NCBI GenBank assembly: GCA_011742915.1
Contig: JAAQTN010000009.1
Span: 1-64,000 of the forward strand
Reading direction: 5' to 3'
DNA length: 64,000 bases
From: Billgrantia desiderata
Lineage (GTDB): Bacteria > Pseudomonadota > Gammaproteobacteria > Pseudomonadales > Halomonadaceae
Part shown: in pieces, positions 1 to 8,378 of the stretch
How positions within the stretch are numbered: position 1 is the stretch's first letter
Layout: every line of letters starts with the position of its first letter
Notes under the pieces: model-generated
Told to the model about the DNA's origin: nothing
What the model saw: only the letters and a program-made list of their open reading frames with translations
The model's database searches: none
Made by a program: the position numbers and the translations under genes

Positions 1-26
1 ATGGACCCTCCAGGTGAGCTCACGGA

Positions 27-74
27 GGGGTCAGTTTTCCGTGTCGCCTGGGGGTCAGTTTTACGTGTCGCCTG
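27..74. repeat. 24-nt tandem direct repeat, two copies
   Basis: Copies lie at 27-50 and 51-74. Both begin GGGGTCAGTTTT and end CGTGTCGCCTG, and they differ at one base (C or A at unit position 13). There is no spacer between the copies. Confidence 0.93.
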
Positions 75-206
75 ACAGACCGGACTTTTCTCCATCCGTA
101 TACCAGTAGGTACGGTGTCGCAGCCTGACACTTTCAGCCATAGGCGTTGCTGAGTCGGCGGTGGCCTTGGTCTGCGCTCGCGGCCCGTTTGACCAGCGTT
201 CAGCAC

Positions 207-298
207 CGTCCAATTGCGGATTCATCCAGCGTCCAATTGATGGTTAATCTAGCGTCCAATTGCTGGTTCATCCGCCGTCCAATTGCGGGTTGGCGGCT
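207..298. repeat. 23-nt tandem repeat, four copies
   Basis: The core CGTCCAATTG recurs at 207, 230, 253 and 276, exactly 23 nt apart, followed in the first three copies by variants of GGTTCATCCAG. The fourth copy diverges after the core. Exact spacing over four units suggests an array of protein-binding sites such as transposase sites at a transposon end. Confidence 0.9.
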
Positions 299-628
299 CG
301 CCCGAGCCGTTTCGCCATCACCTCACAGCTCGCCACCCGGAGGCGATCAGCTGTCGTCATTTTGATACTCAAGTGCCTGTAATTCTCAAAGAGTGTGGAT
401 CGTTACCCGATCCATGAACCGTCTTCCCCGCGGGGCTGTATAAGGGATACAGCGCAACGGCAACCAGTGGCTCCATGGCATGCGATCTGATGCTGCGCTG
501 CGCGGTTTCGATGACTTGCGCTCCGGCCAAGGCGTCGAGTGGATACCGAAGCCGGGGCGGTTGCTTGGTTGCCAAAGAAATCAAACTGGATGATTGGTCG
601 TAATTGACCCTGTTGAGAGGGAAATGCC
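299..628. other. Intergenic stretch with two small hairpins
   Basis: I see no convincing gene in this stretch; its reading frames lack homology and good ribosome sites. It holds two small inverted repeats: GGATCG/CGATCC (about 397-413) and GCTGTAT/ATACAGC with an AAGGG loop (435-453). The promoter of the lipoprotein gene at 629 should lie in its right half, but I cannot place it securely. Confidence 0.5.
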
Positions 629-871
629 ATGCGAATGCTATCTATCGGACTGTTGAGCGGTGTGCTGGCCCTGGGACTTGCTGGCTGCGGTACCACCACT
701 GGCGAGCGAGCGCTGAGTGGCGCCGGCCTGGGGGCAGCCGCCGGCGCCGGCACCGCCGCCATGACAGGCGGCAGCGTGACCAGAGGGGCGGTGATCGGTG
801 GTGGCCTGGGCGCTGCCGCCGGGGCGGCCACCACACGTGATGACATCGACCTGGGACGCCGCCGTCGCTGA
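629..871 (+). CDS. Small glycine-zipper lipoprotein
   Basis: This 80-aa protein starts with a lipoprotein signal peptide: a hydrophobic stretch at residues 4-18 and the lipobox LAGC, making Cys20 the likely lipidated residue. The rest is rich in Gly and Ala with GxxxG spacing (about residues 30-68), as in glycine-zipper outer-membrane lipoproteins, and ends in a basic DLGRRRR tail. An AGAGGG ribosome site sits about 8 nt before the ATG. It is monocistronic and convergent with the nuclease gene at 950-2680. Small proteins of this kind are common in Halomonas and Pseudomonas, and their precise role in the envelope is mostly unknown. Confidence 0.7.
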   Translation: MRMLSIGLLSGVLALGLAGCGTTTGERALSGAGLGAAAGAGTAAMTGGSVTRGAVIGGGLGAAAGAATTRDDIDLGRRRR

Positions 872-949
872 TTGACGACGAGAGAGCACTTCCCAGCAAT
901 CGAAAACATCATTCCATCATTGCCGGATGCGTCAGCTGCCCTGTTTCTG

Positions 950-2680
950 CTAACGCCACTCCAGGTCCACCGCGATGGGATCATGGTCCGAGGAGCGGAA
1001 GGGGTCGGGGCGGAAGTGGGGCGCTGCGTTGTCCGGCCCATCGTAGCCGAGGTAGGGCGGCTCATCGGCATTGATGGGCCACGGCCTCACTTCTGCCACT
1101 GCCGCGGCCAGTTCTGGGCTTGCCAGGGCATGGTCCAGGTAGCCCGATTCACCGCGGAACACGTAGCTGTAGCGGCGCTCCGGCGGTAGCTCGCGGGCCA
1201 TCAGGTCCACAAGCCCTTCGCGGGTCAGGGTGAGGATCGGGTCCTCGGCGCCGTAGGCGTTGAGGTCGCCGGTCAGCAACAGGCGCTGGTGCCCCTCGGC
1301 GGCCGCCAGGAGCTCGAGAAAGGCGTTCATGGCCTGCGACTGCTCCACCCGGCGCTGGTTCCAGCAGCCCTGGCCGCGGTCGATGTCGCCGCGGGACGGG
1401 CAGCCGGTCTTGGACTTGTAGTGGGCGGTAACGACGCCGAAGTCCGGGCCGCCGTCCACGCTGCGGAAGAAGGCCGCCAGCGGCGGGCGATGATGGGTGG
1501 AGGCGTTGTCGGCGTAGAGCTCGCTTACGGCCTCTACCCGGTCCGGCCGGTAGATCAACGCGAGCTTGATGGCATCGCTGCCGCGATCGGCATTCCCGCC
1601 CACCGCACGATAGCGGATACCGGTTCGCTCGCTGAGCTGTTCGACCAGGTCGGCCAGGGCGCGCGGGTCGTTCTCCACTTCCACCAGGGCCAGGATGTCG
1701 GCCTGCAGCCCCTCGACCGCAGCGGCGAGCTTGGCCCGCTGGCGCTCCAGCTCCTCGGCGTTGGCGGCGCCGCGCTGGCCCAGGCTGATGAAATAGTTCT
1801 CGACGTTGAAGGTTGCCACCCGTAGCCGCTCACCTGGTGCCGGCAGCGGTTCCGGGCGCGGGTTGGCGTCCTCGAAGCGTGGCTCGATGATCGGGTGCAG
1901 GCGGTAGGCGTCGAAGGCGTGGGTCAGAATTCCGGTCAGGCCCTGAACGGTGCTGCCGACACGACGAGTGCCATTCGCATCCAGGTAGGGAATGGGGGCC
2001 GGAAAGGCGCGGTAGCTGCCGTCGTCCAGCTCGAGGATGTCTCGCTGCTGAGCCTCGCCGGGCGAGTTCGTGGGGCGGAACAGGCGGTTGGCGGCCAGTC
2101 TCAAGGAGCCGTAGCGGGCGAGCTCGTAGTTGCCGGTGACGGTCAGCGTCTGCGGAAACGTCAGCAGCAGTCCTTCCTTGCGTGACAGCTGCTCCTCGCT
2201 GAGCGGCCAGTCGACCGCAAGCGGCTCGGGCAGTCGATCACGGGCACAGGTCTCGATCCGCTCGACCCGCTGCAGCTGGATCTGGCCCCGGTACTCGCCG
2301 GTACGGGCGTGGAGTTGCAGATGTGTGCCGGGTGCAATGAGCGCCCCATCGCTCGGCGTGGCGCCAGGCATGTAGACGAACAGGCCGACGGGGCCATGCT
2401 CCGTGCCTTGCTGCAAGTAGAAGCCATTCAGTCGTTCGCGGCCGAGAAACTCGCCGGTCACCACGCCGTCGACGATCACCTCACGGTCGGCGGGCAGGGC
2501 CGCGCGTTCACCCATCCCCTTGATGGCGGCAAGGTCGGCGCTGGATGTCTCGGGGCAGCTGGCTGCCGCCGGTAGGGCCACCAGCAGCAGGGCCAGCAAC
2601 AGGCTGCAGGAGCCTGCACGGCGGGTCACGACAGGGTGTCGGCGCGTGCCGGTAGTACGCGGCTGGGCGGTGAGGGTCAT
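950..2680 (-). CDS. Secreted endonuclease/exonuclease/phosphatase-family protein (ExeM/NucH-like)
   Basis: The protein has 576 aa. Residues 1-42 form a long signal peptide (basic start, hydrophobic core SLLLALLLVALPAAA). Residues about 45-270 resemble the N-terminal OB-fold-like region of ExeM/NucH extracellular nucleases. From about 285 to the end there is an EEP domain with the family motifs RVATFNVEN, LVEVEND, the TAHYKSK stretch, GDLNAYG and the terminal SSDHDP. These supply the metal-binding Asn/Glu and the catalytic Asp and His. It probably hydrolyses extracellular DNA or phosphoesters, serving nutrient scavenging or biofilm DNA turnover. A GGAG site lies 6 nt before the ATG. The exact substrate cannot be read from sequence. 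Confidence 0.85.
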   Translation of the reverse strand: MTLTAQPRTTGTRRHPVVTRRAGSCSLLLALLLVALPAAASCPETSSADLAAIKGMGERAALPADREVIVDGVVTGEFLGRERLNGFYLQQGTEHGPVGLFVYMPGATPSDGALIAPGTHLQLHARTGEYRGQIQLQRVERIETCARDRLPEPLAVDWPLSEEQLSRKEGLLLTFPQTLTVTGNYELARYGSLRLAANRLFRPTNSPGEAQQRDILELDDGSYRAFPAPIPYLDANGTRRVGSTVQGLTGILTHAFDAYRLHPIIEPRFEDANPRPEPLPAPGERLRVATFNVENYFISLGQRGAANAEELERQRAKLAAAVEGLQADILALVEVENDPRALADLVEQLSERTGIRYRAVGGNADRGSDAIKLALIYRPDRVEAVSELYADNASTHHRPPLAAFFRSVDGGPDFGVVTAHYKSKTGCPSRGDIDRGQGCWNQRRVEQSQAMNAFLELLAAAEGHQRLLLTGDLNAYGAEDPILTLTREGLVDLMARELPPERRYSYVFRGESGYLDHALASPELAAAVAEVRPWPINADEPPYLGYDGPDNAAPHFRPDPFRSSDHDPIAVDLEWR

Positions 2681-2731
2681 GCGTTCTCCAAGGTAAAGGC
2701 TGTCTTGGCTAAATGAGAAGAGTAACAGCGC

Positions 2732-3070
2732 TCACCCGAGCAGCATCATCACCGCTCCATACGCCGCCACGCCCGCGGCCACCGGCCAGCCCAGGGTACG
2801 CTTGTACCAGCACACGGCCAGGGTCGCCAGAACGCCGATGGCGGTGGCCAGCCAGGAGACGGCATCGGGGGTCACCGGCATCAGCGACACGCCGAACAGG
2901 GCGGCGATCATCAGCGGGCCGAGCAGGCTCAGCCACTGGGGCATCGCCTCCAGGCTATCGTCGTTCTCTTGCCGCGCGAGGCGGCGTTGCATCCACAGCA
3001 GCGGCAGCAGGCGTATCAGCAGGGTGCCCGCCGCCGAGGCGAGCACGGCGATCCACAGGGCGTTACTCAT
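2732..3070 (-). CDS. azlD: AzlD-family branched-chain amino acid exporter, small subunit
   Basis: A 112-aa hydrophobic protein with about three membrane segments and the family pattern of an N-terminal helix followed by LIRLLPLLW and a GPLMIAALFG segment. AzlD partners AzlC to export branched-chain or related amino acids and their analogues. The ATG overlaps the end of azlC by 8 nt, indicating translational coupling. It is the last gene of the regulator-azlC-azlD operon. Confidence 0.88.
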   Translation of the reverse strand: MSNALWIAVLASAAGTLLIRLLPLLWMQRRLARQENDDSLEAMPQWLSLLGPLMIAALFGVSLMPVTPDAVSWLATAIGVLATLAVCWYKRTLGWPVAAGVAAYGAVMMLLG

Positions 3071-3809
3071 GGCGCACTCCTTGCGCGTCTTTTCTCTCCG
3101 CTGTGTGACCGAACTTGACGAGCTGGAAGCACAGCGCGCCGCAAACGGCGGCGAGGGGAATCGCCACGTTGGTCAGGCCGAGCAGCGTCAGCAGCAGGGC
3201 GCTGAGAATGGTCAGGCTCAGGGCCAGGCTCCAGCGCCGGGAGGTGAAGCGCGGTGCCACCAGTACCAGGAAGAGCGCGGGCAGGGCGAAGGGCAGGATC
3301 TCGCCCATCATGGCCCAGCGCGCGACCAGCTCGCCGCCGACCAGGGCGCCCAGCGCCGTGCCGCCGATCCAGCTCAACCAGGCCAGCAGGGCGGCGCCGG
3401 TGTACCAGCCGAGGCGCTGGGCGGCGGGCAGTTGCGGCAGGCGGGCGTGGGCCAGGGCGAAGATCTGGTCGGTGAGGCCGTGCATCAGCCAGGGCCACAG
3501 GCGGCTGGGTGTCAGCCAGGGGGCCAGGTTGGGGGCGTATACCACATGGCGCAGGTTGATCAGCAGCGTCATGGCCACCACCAGCCACAGCGGCGCGCCG
3601 GCGGCTACCATGCCGACGAACAGGAACTGCGAGGCACCGGCATAGATCAGCGTCGAGATCGCTACGGCTTCCCAGGCGCTGAAGCCGGCCTGGGTGGCGA
3701 TCAGCCCGAAGGAGATGGCCACCGGCACATAGCCGCCGAGCAGCGGGACGGCCTCGCTCATGCCGGTCAGCCAGGCACGGCTGGGTGAGGAGGCGGCTTG
3801 CAGGTTCAT
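3063..3809 (-). CDS. azlC: AzlC-family amino acid exporter, large subunit
   Basis: A 248-aa integral membrane protein with the AzlC hallmarks: GGYVPVAISFGL near the N-terminus, YAGASQFLFVG, and INLRHVVYAP. About five to seven transmembrane segments are expected. Together with AzlD it forms an efflux permease for branched-chain amino acids. The start codon overlaps the stop of the upstream Xre-cupin regulator (ATGA). This arrangement suggests that the regulator senses an amino acid or related small molecule and controls its export. Confidence 0.9.
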   Translation of the reverse strand: MNLQAASSPSRAWLTGMSEAVPLLGGYVPVAISFGLIATQAGFSAWEAVAISTLIYAGASQFLFVGMVAAGAPLWLVVAMTLLINLRHVVYAPNLAPWLTPSRLWPWLMHGLTDQIFALAHARLPQLPAAQRLGWYTGAALLAWLSWIGGTALGALVGGELVARWAMMGEILPFALPALFLVLVAPRFTSRRWSLALSLTILSALLLTLLGLTNVAIPLAAVCGALCFQLVKFGHTAERKDAQGVRHE

Positions 3810-4333
3810 GAGCTCTGTTCCTCGTGATAGACGACACTGAGCAGCAGCGTGGCCCAGCTATCTCCGGTGCGGTAAAGGTGGGGGCCGTCCGCGGCGAAGG
3901 TGAGAGACTCACCCGCCGAGAGCGTGCGGGTGTCGCCTTCCGGGCCGGCCTCCAGCGTACCGCTGATCAGGGTGAGCGTTTCACGTGCGCCGGGAGTATG
4001 AGGCTCGGCGCGCCGCAGGGTATGCGGTGCGCAGCGCATCCAGTAGGCATCGACCTGAGGATGGTCCTTGCCCTGGTCGAGCAGGCGAACCTCCACGCCG
4101 TCTTCGCCCAGGGGCACGGCGATAGGTGCCACCAGCGTGCCGAAGGGCACCTTCAACTGCACCGCCAGGCGCCAGATAGTGTCCAGGGTGGGGTTGCCGT
4201 TGCCCTGCTCGAGGCGAGACAGGTTCGACTTGGCGATGCCGGCGGCGGCGGCCAGCTGCGACAGCGACAAGCCCTGCGCCTGACGCAGGGTCTGCAGATG
4301 CTGGCCCAGGGTGCCGAGGGAGAGCTTGTCCAA
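3806..4333 (-). CDS. Xre-family transcriptional regulator with C-terminal cupin
   Basis: A 175-aa regulator. Residues about 10-65 form an Xre helix-turn-helix (LSQLAAAAGIAKSNLSRLE, then NPTLDTIWRLA). Residues about 100-170 form a cupin ligand-binding barrel. The start is a TTG: the in-frame stop at 4358-4360 leaves no ATG or GTG, and a GAGG site lies 8 nt upstream of the TTG. The gene leads the azlCD operon, and a perfect 10-bp inverted repeat lies just upstream (4351-4382). The likely role is autoregulation and control of azlCD in response to a small ligand bound by the cupin. The ligand is unknown. Confidence 0.85.
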   Translation of the reverse strand: MDKLSLGTLGQHLQTLRQAQGLSLSQLAAAAGIAKSNLSRLEQGNGNPTLDTIWRLAVQLKVPFGTLVAPIAVPLGEDGVEVRLLDQGKDHPQVDAYWMRCAPHTLRRAEPHTPGARETLTLISGTLEAGPEGDTRTLSAGESLTFAADGPHLYRTGDSWATLLLSVVYHEEQSS

Positions 4334-4350
4334 GCGGATGGCCTCAGATT

Positions 4351-4382
4351 GTTCCTTTTAACGAACGTTCTATAAAAGGAAC
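4351..4382. promoter_or_regulatory. Operator-like palindrome upstream of the azl operon
   Basis: GTTCCTTTTA (4351-4360) and TAAAAGGAAC (4373-4382) are perfect inverted repeats around a 12-nt centre that itself contains the palindrome GAACGTTC (4363-4370). The element ends 17 nt from the TTG start of the Xre-cupin gene, where it would cover the promoter. It is most simply the regulator's own operator. Confidence 0.7.
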
Positions 4383-4415
4383 GGGTATCTGTCAACCTCA
4401 TCGTGCAGCCAAGCC

Positions 4416-4449
4416 ACAAAAAGATGTCGCGGCTCATCCGAGCCGCGAC
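4416..4449 (-). terminator. Rho-independent terminator of the chemoreceptor gene
   Basis: A perfect 10-bp stem, GTCGCGGCTC (4426-4435) and GAGCCGCGAC (4440-4449), with a 4-nt loop. Read on the minus strand it is followed by ATCTTTTT. It lies about 40 nt beyond the stop of the chemoreceptor gene and separates it from the azl promoter. Confidence 0.85.
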
Positions 4450-4487
4450 AAGCGTCACGTACTGCTATTCGAGCCTCTATTCGGACT

Positions 4488-6167
4488 TCAGGCCGTTGCC
4501 CATCCGGTCTGGTCCGTCAGCCTCGGCACATCGCTCGCATGGCCGGCTGGCAGGGGTGCCGCGGTATCCGCCGGCTTCTGAGCCATGTCAGCCAGCTTGA
4601 ACCTGGCGACGGCTTCGTCGAGGCGTTGCGCTTCGGCCTGCAGCTGGCTGGCGGCCAGGCTGGCCTGCTGAACCAGGGCGGCGTTCTGCTGGGTGGTGTG
4701 ATCCATGTCGCCGACCGCGGTATTGACCTCGCCGATGCCACTGCGCTGCTCATTGGAGGCCACGGCGATCTCGTTCATCAGTTCGTTCACGCGCTGCACC
4801 GAGGCCATGATCGAAGCCATGGTGCTGCTGGCGCTGTCGGCCTGCTGGGTGCCGGCTTCGACCTGACGCACGGAGGTCTCGATCAGCTGACGAATCTCGG
4901 TGGCGGCGTCGGCGCTGCGGGTGGCGAGCTGGCGCACTTCGCTGGCCACCACGGCAAAGCCGCGGCCGTGTTCGCCGGCTCGGGCCGCTTCCACCGAGGC
5001 GTTGAGGGCCAGGATGTTGGTCTGGAAGGCGATGGAGTCGATCAGGCCGATGATCTCCGTGACCTGCTGGGAGCTGTCGCGGATCTCCTGCATCCGTGTG
5101 ACCACGTTGGCCACCACCTCGCCACCCTGCTGGGCCCGCTCGGCCGCCTCACGGGCCATGTCGCTGGCCAGCGAGGCGTTCTCGCTGTTGCGCTCCATGG
5201 TGGAGGTCATCTCCTCCATGCTCGAGGCGGTTTCGGTCAGCGAGGCGGACTGGCGCTCGGTACGCGCTGCCAGGTCGCGGTTGCCGCTGGCGATCTCACG
5301 TGAGTTGGCGAGAATCTCCGCGCTGCTGTCGCGCACCGTGGCGACGGTGGCCGAGAGGCCCTGCTGCATGGTGGCCAGCGCCGTGAAGAGCTTGCCGATC
5401 TCGTTCCTGCCGTGGGATTCGACTGGCGAAGAGAGGTCGCCGCTGGCCATGCGCTGGAAGTGCTGCACGATGCGGTCCAACGGCCGGATCAGGTTGGCGC
5501 TCACCCCGCGGTAGACGATGCCGATCACCACCAGGGCGACGAGTAAGACGAAGACGATCACCCGCTGGGCGGTCGTTACCACCGAGCCGAAGTTCTCCGC
5601 CCGCGCAGCCCCTTCGGCCTCCACCCGATGGAAGAAGCCGACGGCGGCCTGATAGAAGCTGGCGTTCTCCGCGGCGGCCCGCTCGCGCAGCGCCTGGTAA
5701 GTGGCCAGATCGCCCCCGGCGAGCGCTTCGGCTTGCGGCCTCAGGCTGTTCTCCAGCAGGGCGTTGAAGCTGGCTTCGATGGGGCCCATCAGCTCCGCAT
5801 GCTCGGCTCGTACCGGCAGTTCGAGAAAGAGCTCGAAGATACCGGCCATCTCGTCGAGCTGTGCGCTGAGATGCTGGGCTTGGGCTTGGATATCGGCGTC
5901 ATGGGCGGTATCGAAAGCGCCGCTGGAGCGCTCGAGCAGTCCTTCGTAAACCTCGGCCATGTCGATGCGGGTGCTCAGCAGCACCGAGTTGGCCCGGTTG
6001 AGTGCGGCCTGCTGGGTGACGTTCACCGCGCTGAAGGTATCGAAGCTGCGCTGGCTGTGGTTGACCGCATAGAGCCCCATGGCACTCAAGGCGATCAGCA
6101 GGGAGAGAAAGGCGAACAGGACCAGCGTCCAGCTCATTTTGACGGAAAGGTGGCTCAGGCTTTTCAT
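4488..6167 (-). CDS. Methyl-accepting chemotaxis protein
   Basis: A 559-aa transmembrane chemoreceptor. Transmembrane helix 1 is at about residues 11-33. A periplasmic four-helix-bundle ligand domain (Tar-like type) spans about 34-190, and helix 2 is at about 191-210. A HAMP domain follows ([17 protein letters not shown]), then a long cytoplasmic coiled coil. The signalling tip is around residues 370-415, with [20 protein letters not shown] and [17 protein letters not shown]. It activates CheA through CheW. There is no C-terminal pentapeptide for CheR tethering. It is monocistronic with its own terminator. The ligand is unknown. Confidence 0.93.
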   Translation of the reverse strand: MKSLSHLSVKMSWTLVLFAFLSLLIALSAMGLYAVNHSQRSFDTFSAVNVTQQAALNRANSVLLSTRIDMAEVYEGLLERSSGAFDTAHDADIQAQAQHLSAQLDEMAGIFELFLELPVRAEHAELMGPIEASFNALLENSLRPQAEALAGGDLATYQALRERAAAENASFYQAAVGFFHRVEAEGAARAENFGSVVTTAQRVIVFVLLVALVVIGIVYRGVSANLIRPLDRIVQHFQRMASGDLSSPVESHGRNEIGKLFTALATMQQGLSATVATVRDSSAEILANSREIASGNRDLAARTERQSASLTETASSMEEMTSTMERNSENASLASDMAREAAERAQQGGEVVANVVTRMQEIRDSSQQVTEIIGLIDSIAFQTNILALNASVEAARAGEHGRGFAVVASEVRQLATRSADAATEIRQLIETSVRQVEAGTQQADSASSTMASIMASVQRVNELMNEIAVASNEQRSGIGEVNTAVGDMDHTTQQNAALVQQASLAASQLQAEAQRLDEAVARFKLADMAQKPADTAAPLPAGHASDVPRLTDQTGWATA

Positions 6168-6485
6168 TCTTGTCTCCTGGCGGCCCCGGAATGGGGCTCG
6201 AATTGCATCGCGATGAAACGAGGGCTCGTCCGCGACTAGTGTCTACAGTATCTAAAAAAATTGTATACAGGAAATGTTTTCCATAATTGAATCGGCCTCT
6301 TTCCCCGGCGACTCGACCCTGCCCCCGGCCGGCAACGCTGGTAGTATGTTGGCGGCGTGCCGATGAGGGCCGCTGCTTCCGCAACGACGCTGGCCAGTGG
6401 GTCGCAAGGTCGCCGGCGACCGAGCATCGCGGGGCCGAGGCGGTGGCGGGGCAGAGACCGATGGCGTATCTGGACTGGGCATGAA
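6168..6485. promoter_or_regulatory. Divergent intergenic region with paired TGTNTACA sites
   Basis: This AT-rich spacer separates the chemoreceptor and the mod gene. It carries two near-identical palindromic octamers, TGTCTACA (6240-6247) and TGTATACA (6262-6269), with starts 22 bp apart (two helical turns) and a run of A between them. Such pairs resemble GntR-type operator half-sites and would lie about 75-100 nt upstream of the chemoreceptor start. No other gene is evident, and the regulator is unknown. Confidence 0.3.
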
Positions 6486-8378
6486 ATGAGCATCGAAAAA
6501 CTCAAGACGAAGACCGACGACCTGTCGCTCGAGCTGGCGCGCGCGATCGCGGAGCTGGTGCCGGACGTGCTCACGGAAACGCGAGATCGGGATGGCCGCC
6601 TTCAGCAGACGATCGACTTCTCTCTGCTGCGCCAGGCGCTGGGTGACGCGGCAGCCGACGAGCAGCAGGAGCGCTATCAGCTCGACTGGCCGGGCAAGCG
6701 CGCCGCGCTGCGCGAAGCGAATGCCCCGATCCGCATGGCGCTGCGCCCCGCGGAGCGCGAAAGCGTCGACTTCGCCCACACCCGCAATCTGTTCATCGAG
6801 GGCGACAACCTCGATGCCCTGAAGCTGCTCCGCGAGAGCTATTTGGGTCAGGTCGACGTCATCTACATCGACCCGCCCTACAACACCGGCAGCGACCTGA
6901 TCTACAACGACCGCTTCATCACGGCCAAGGACGAGTACCTGGTGAGAAGCGGCCAGGTGGACGAGGCGGGCGGCAGACTGGTCGCCAACCTGCAGAGCAA
7001 CGGCCGTTTTCACTCCGACTGGCTGTCGATGATGTACCCGCGGCTGCGCCTGGCGCGCCAGCTGCTCGCCGAGAGCGGCATCCTCTTCATCTCCATCGAC
7101 GACAACGAGCGCGCCAACCTCGAGAAGCTGTGCGAGGAGATCTTCGGCGGCGGCAACTTCCTCGGCTGCTTCGTCTGGAAGCGCCGCAGCGGCGCCATGG
7201 ATGCCGTCACCAATCTGAGTGAAGACCACGAATACGTGCTGGTGTACGCCAAGGCGAAGGCGACACTGAAGGGCGTGGAGCGCACCTTCGAGAAGTACGC
7301 CAACCCCGACGACGACCCGCGGGGGCCGTGGATCTCGGACAACCTGAGCGCCGGCAAGCCGGGCGGCGACACCCATTACGCCATTCGCGACCCCGCCACC
7401 GGCAATGAGTTCTGGCCGCCCAAGGGGCGCTACTGGCCCTACAGCCGCACGACCATGGCCCAGAAGATCGCCGAAGGCCGCGTGATCTTCCCCAAGCAGG
7501 CCACCGGCACCCCCATGCTGAAGCGGTTCGCCGCGGAGGCGATGAAGCCGACCATTCCGGTCTCCTCGTGGATCGAGCGGCCCGGTGCCGGCAACGGCCA
7601 GAGCACTCTGGTCTCGCCGATGAACAGCGCCGCCACCCGGGCGCTCAAGGAACTGCTGGGCGAGAAGTTGTTCTCGTTCCCCAAGCCGGTGGATCTGATC
7701 AAGGCCCTGATCGAGCAGGGTGGCTCCCGCGATGCCCTGGTGCTGGACTTCTTCGCCGGCTCCGCCACCACCGCCCAGGCGGTGATGGAGTGCAACGCCA
7801 GCGACGGCGGCAACCGCCGTTACATCCTGGTGCAGCTGCCGGAGGCGCTCGACGAGCGCTCCGAGGCGGCCAAGCGCGGCTTTCACACCATCGCCGAGCT
7901 GTCCCGGGAGCGCATACGGCGAGCGGCGGCCAAGGTGCTGGAAGGGCAGTGCCATGACGAGTGGCGCCGCGACGTGGGCTTTCGCGTGCTGAAGGTGGAC
8001 AGCACCAACATGAAGGAGCTGCGGCAACGCCCGGAGGCGCTCGCCCAGGGCGACCTGCTCGATGCCGTGGACAGCGTCAAACCCGGCCGCAGCGCCGAGG
8101 ACCTGCTGTTCCAGGTGCTGGTGGACTGGGGGCTGGACCTGACGCTGCCCATCGCCAGAGCGCAGGTGCAGGGCAAGACGCTGTACCGCGTGGCGGACGA
8201 TGCGCTGCTGGCCTGCTTCGACCTGGAGATAACGGAAGCCCTGATCGAGGAGCTGGCGGGCTACAAGCCGCGCAGGCTGGTACTGCGCGACAGCGCCTTC
8301 GATTCCGACGCCATGCGTATCAACGTGGAGCAGCAGCTGCGGCAGTTTTCTCCCGCCACGGAGCTGAGAGTGCTCTGA
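6486..8378 (+). CDS. mod: Type III restriction-modification methyltransferase (Mod)
   Basis: This 630-aa N6-adenine DNA methyltransferase carries motif IV as DPPYNTGSD starting at Asp129 and the AdoMet-binding FAGS motif at residues 423-426. That order (IV before I) defines the beta class typical of type III Mod subunits. The region between the motifs (about 170-390) should contain the target-recognition domain. I chose the ATG at 6486 (MSIEKLK) because the 43 residues upstream look non-coding (Arg-rich); the ribosome site is weak. Mod modifies one strand of an asymmetric site and is also the specificity subunit for Res. The stop overlaps the next gene by one base (TGATG). Confidence 0.92.
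   Translation: MSIEKLKTKTDDLSLELARAIAELVPDVLTETRDRDGRLQQTIDFSLLRQALGDAAADEQQERYQLDWPGKRAALREANAPIRMALRPAERESVDFAHTRNLFIEGDNLDALKLLRESYLGQVDVIYIDPPYNTGSDLIYNDRFITAKDEYLVRSGQVDEAGGRLVANLQSNGRFHSDWLSMMYPRLRLARQLLAESGILFISIDDNERANLEKLCEEIFGGGNFLGCFVWKRRSGAMDAVTNLSEDHEYVLVYAKAKATLKGVERTFEKYANPDDDPRGPWISDNLSAGKPGGDTHYAIRDPATGNEFWPPKGRYWPYSRTTMAQKIAEGRVIFPKQATGTPMLKRFAAEAMKPTIPVSSWIERPGAGNGQSTLVSPMNSAATRALKELLGEKLFSFPKPVDLIKALIEQGGSRDALVLDFFAGSATTAQAVMECNASDGGNRRYILVQLPEALDERSEAAKRGFHTIAELSRERIRRAAAKVLEGQCHDEWRRDVGFRVLKVDSTNMKELRQRPEALAQGDLLDAVDSVKPGRSAEDLLFQVLVDWGLDLTLPIARAQVQGKTLYRVADDALLACFDLEITEALIEELAGYKPRRLVLRDSAFDSDAMRINVEQQLRQFSPATELRVL

Larger units (their letters stand above)
1..298. mobile_element. 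Probable remnant ends of an IS21-family insertion sequence
   Basis: No intact gene is visible here. The stretch contains a 24-nt tandem duplication (27-74) and four copies of a 23-nt tandem unit (207-298). Multiple short repeats of about 20 bp at the ends are characteristic of IS21-family elements, where they serve as transposase binding sites, and the GGGGTCAGTTTT core resembles sequence I associate with the downstream end of istB. The octamer GCCTGACA (70-77, again at 123-130) could mark element ends, since IS21 elements end in CA. No istA or istB frame is present, so the element would be a remnant or continue to the left. The repeats are certain; the family assignment is an inference. Confidence 0.4.

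Noticed and set aside
207..298. CRISPR array
   Set aside because: The 23-nt units are tandem with no spacers, and no cas genes are present.
6252..8027. Minus-strand open frame of 591 codons
   Set aside because: Shadow of mod; no ribosome site and no recognisable domain.
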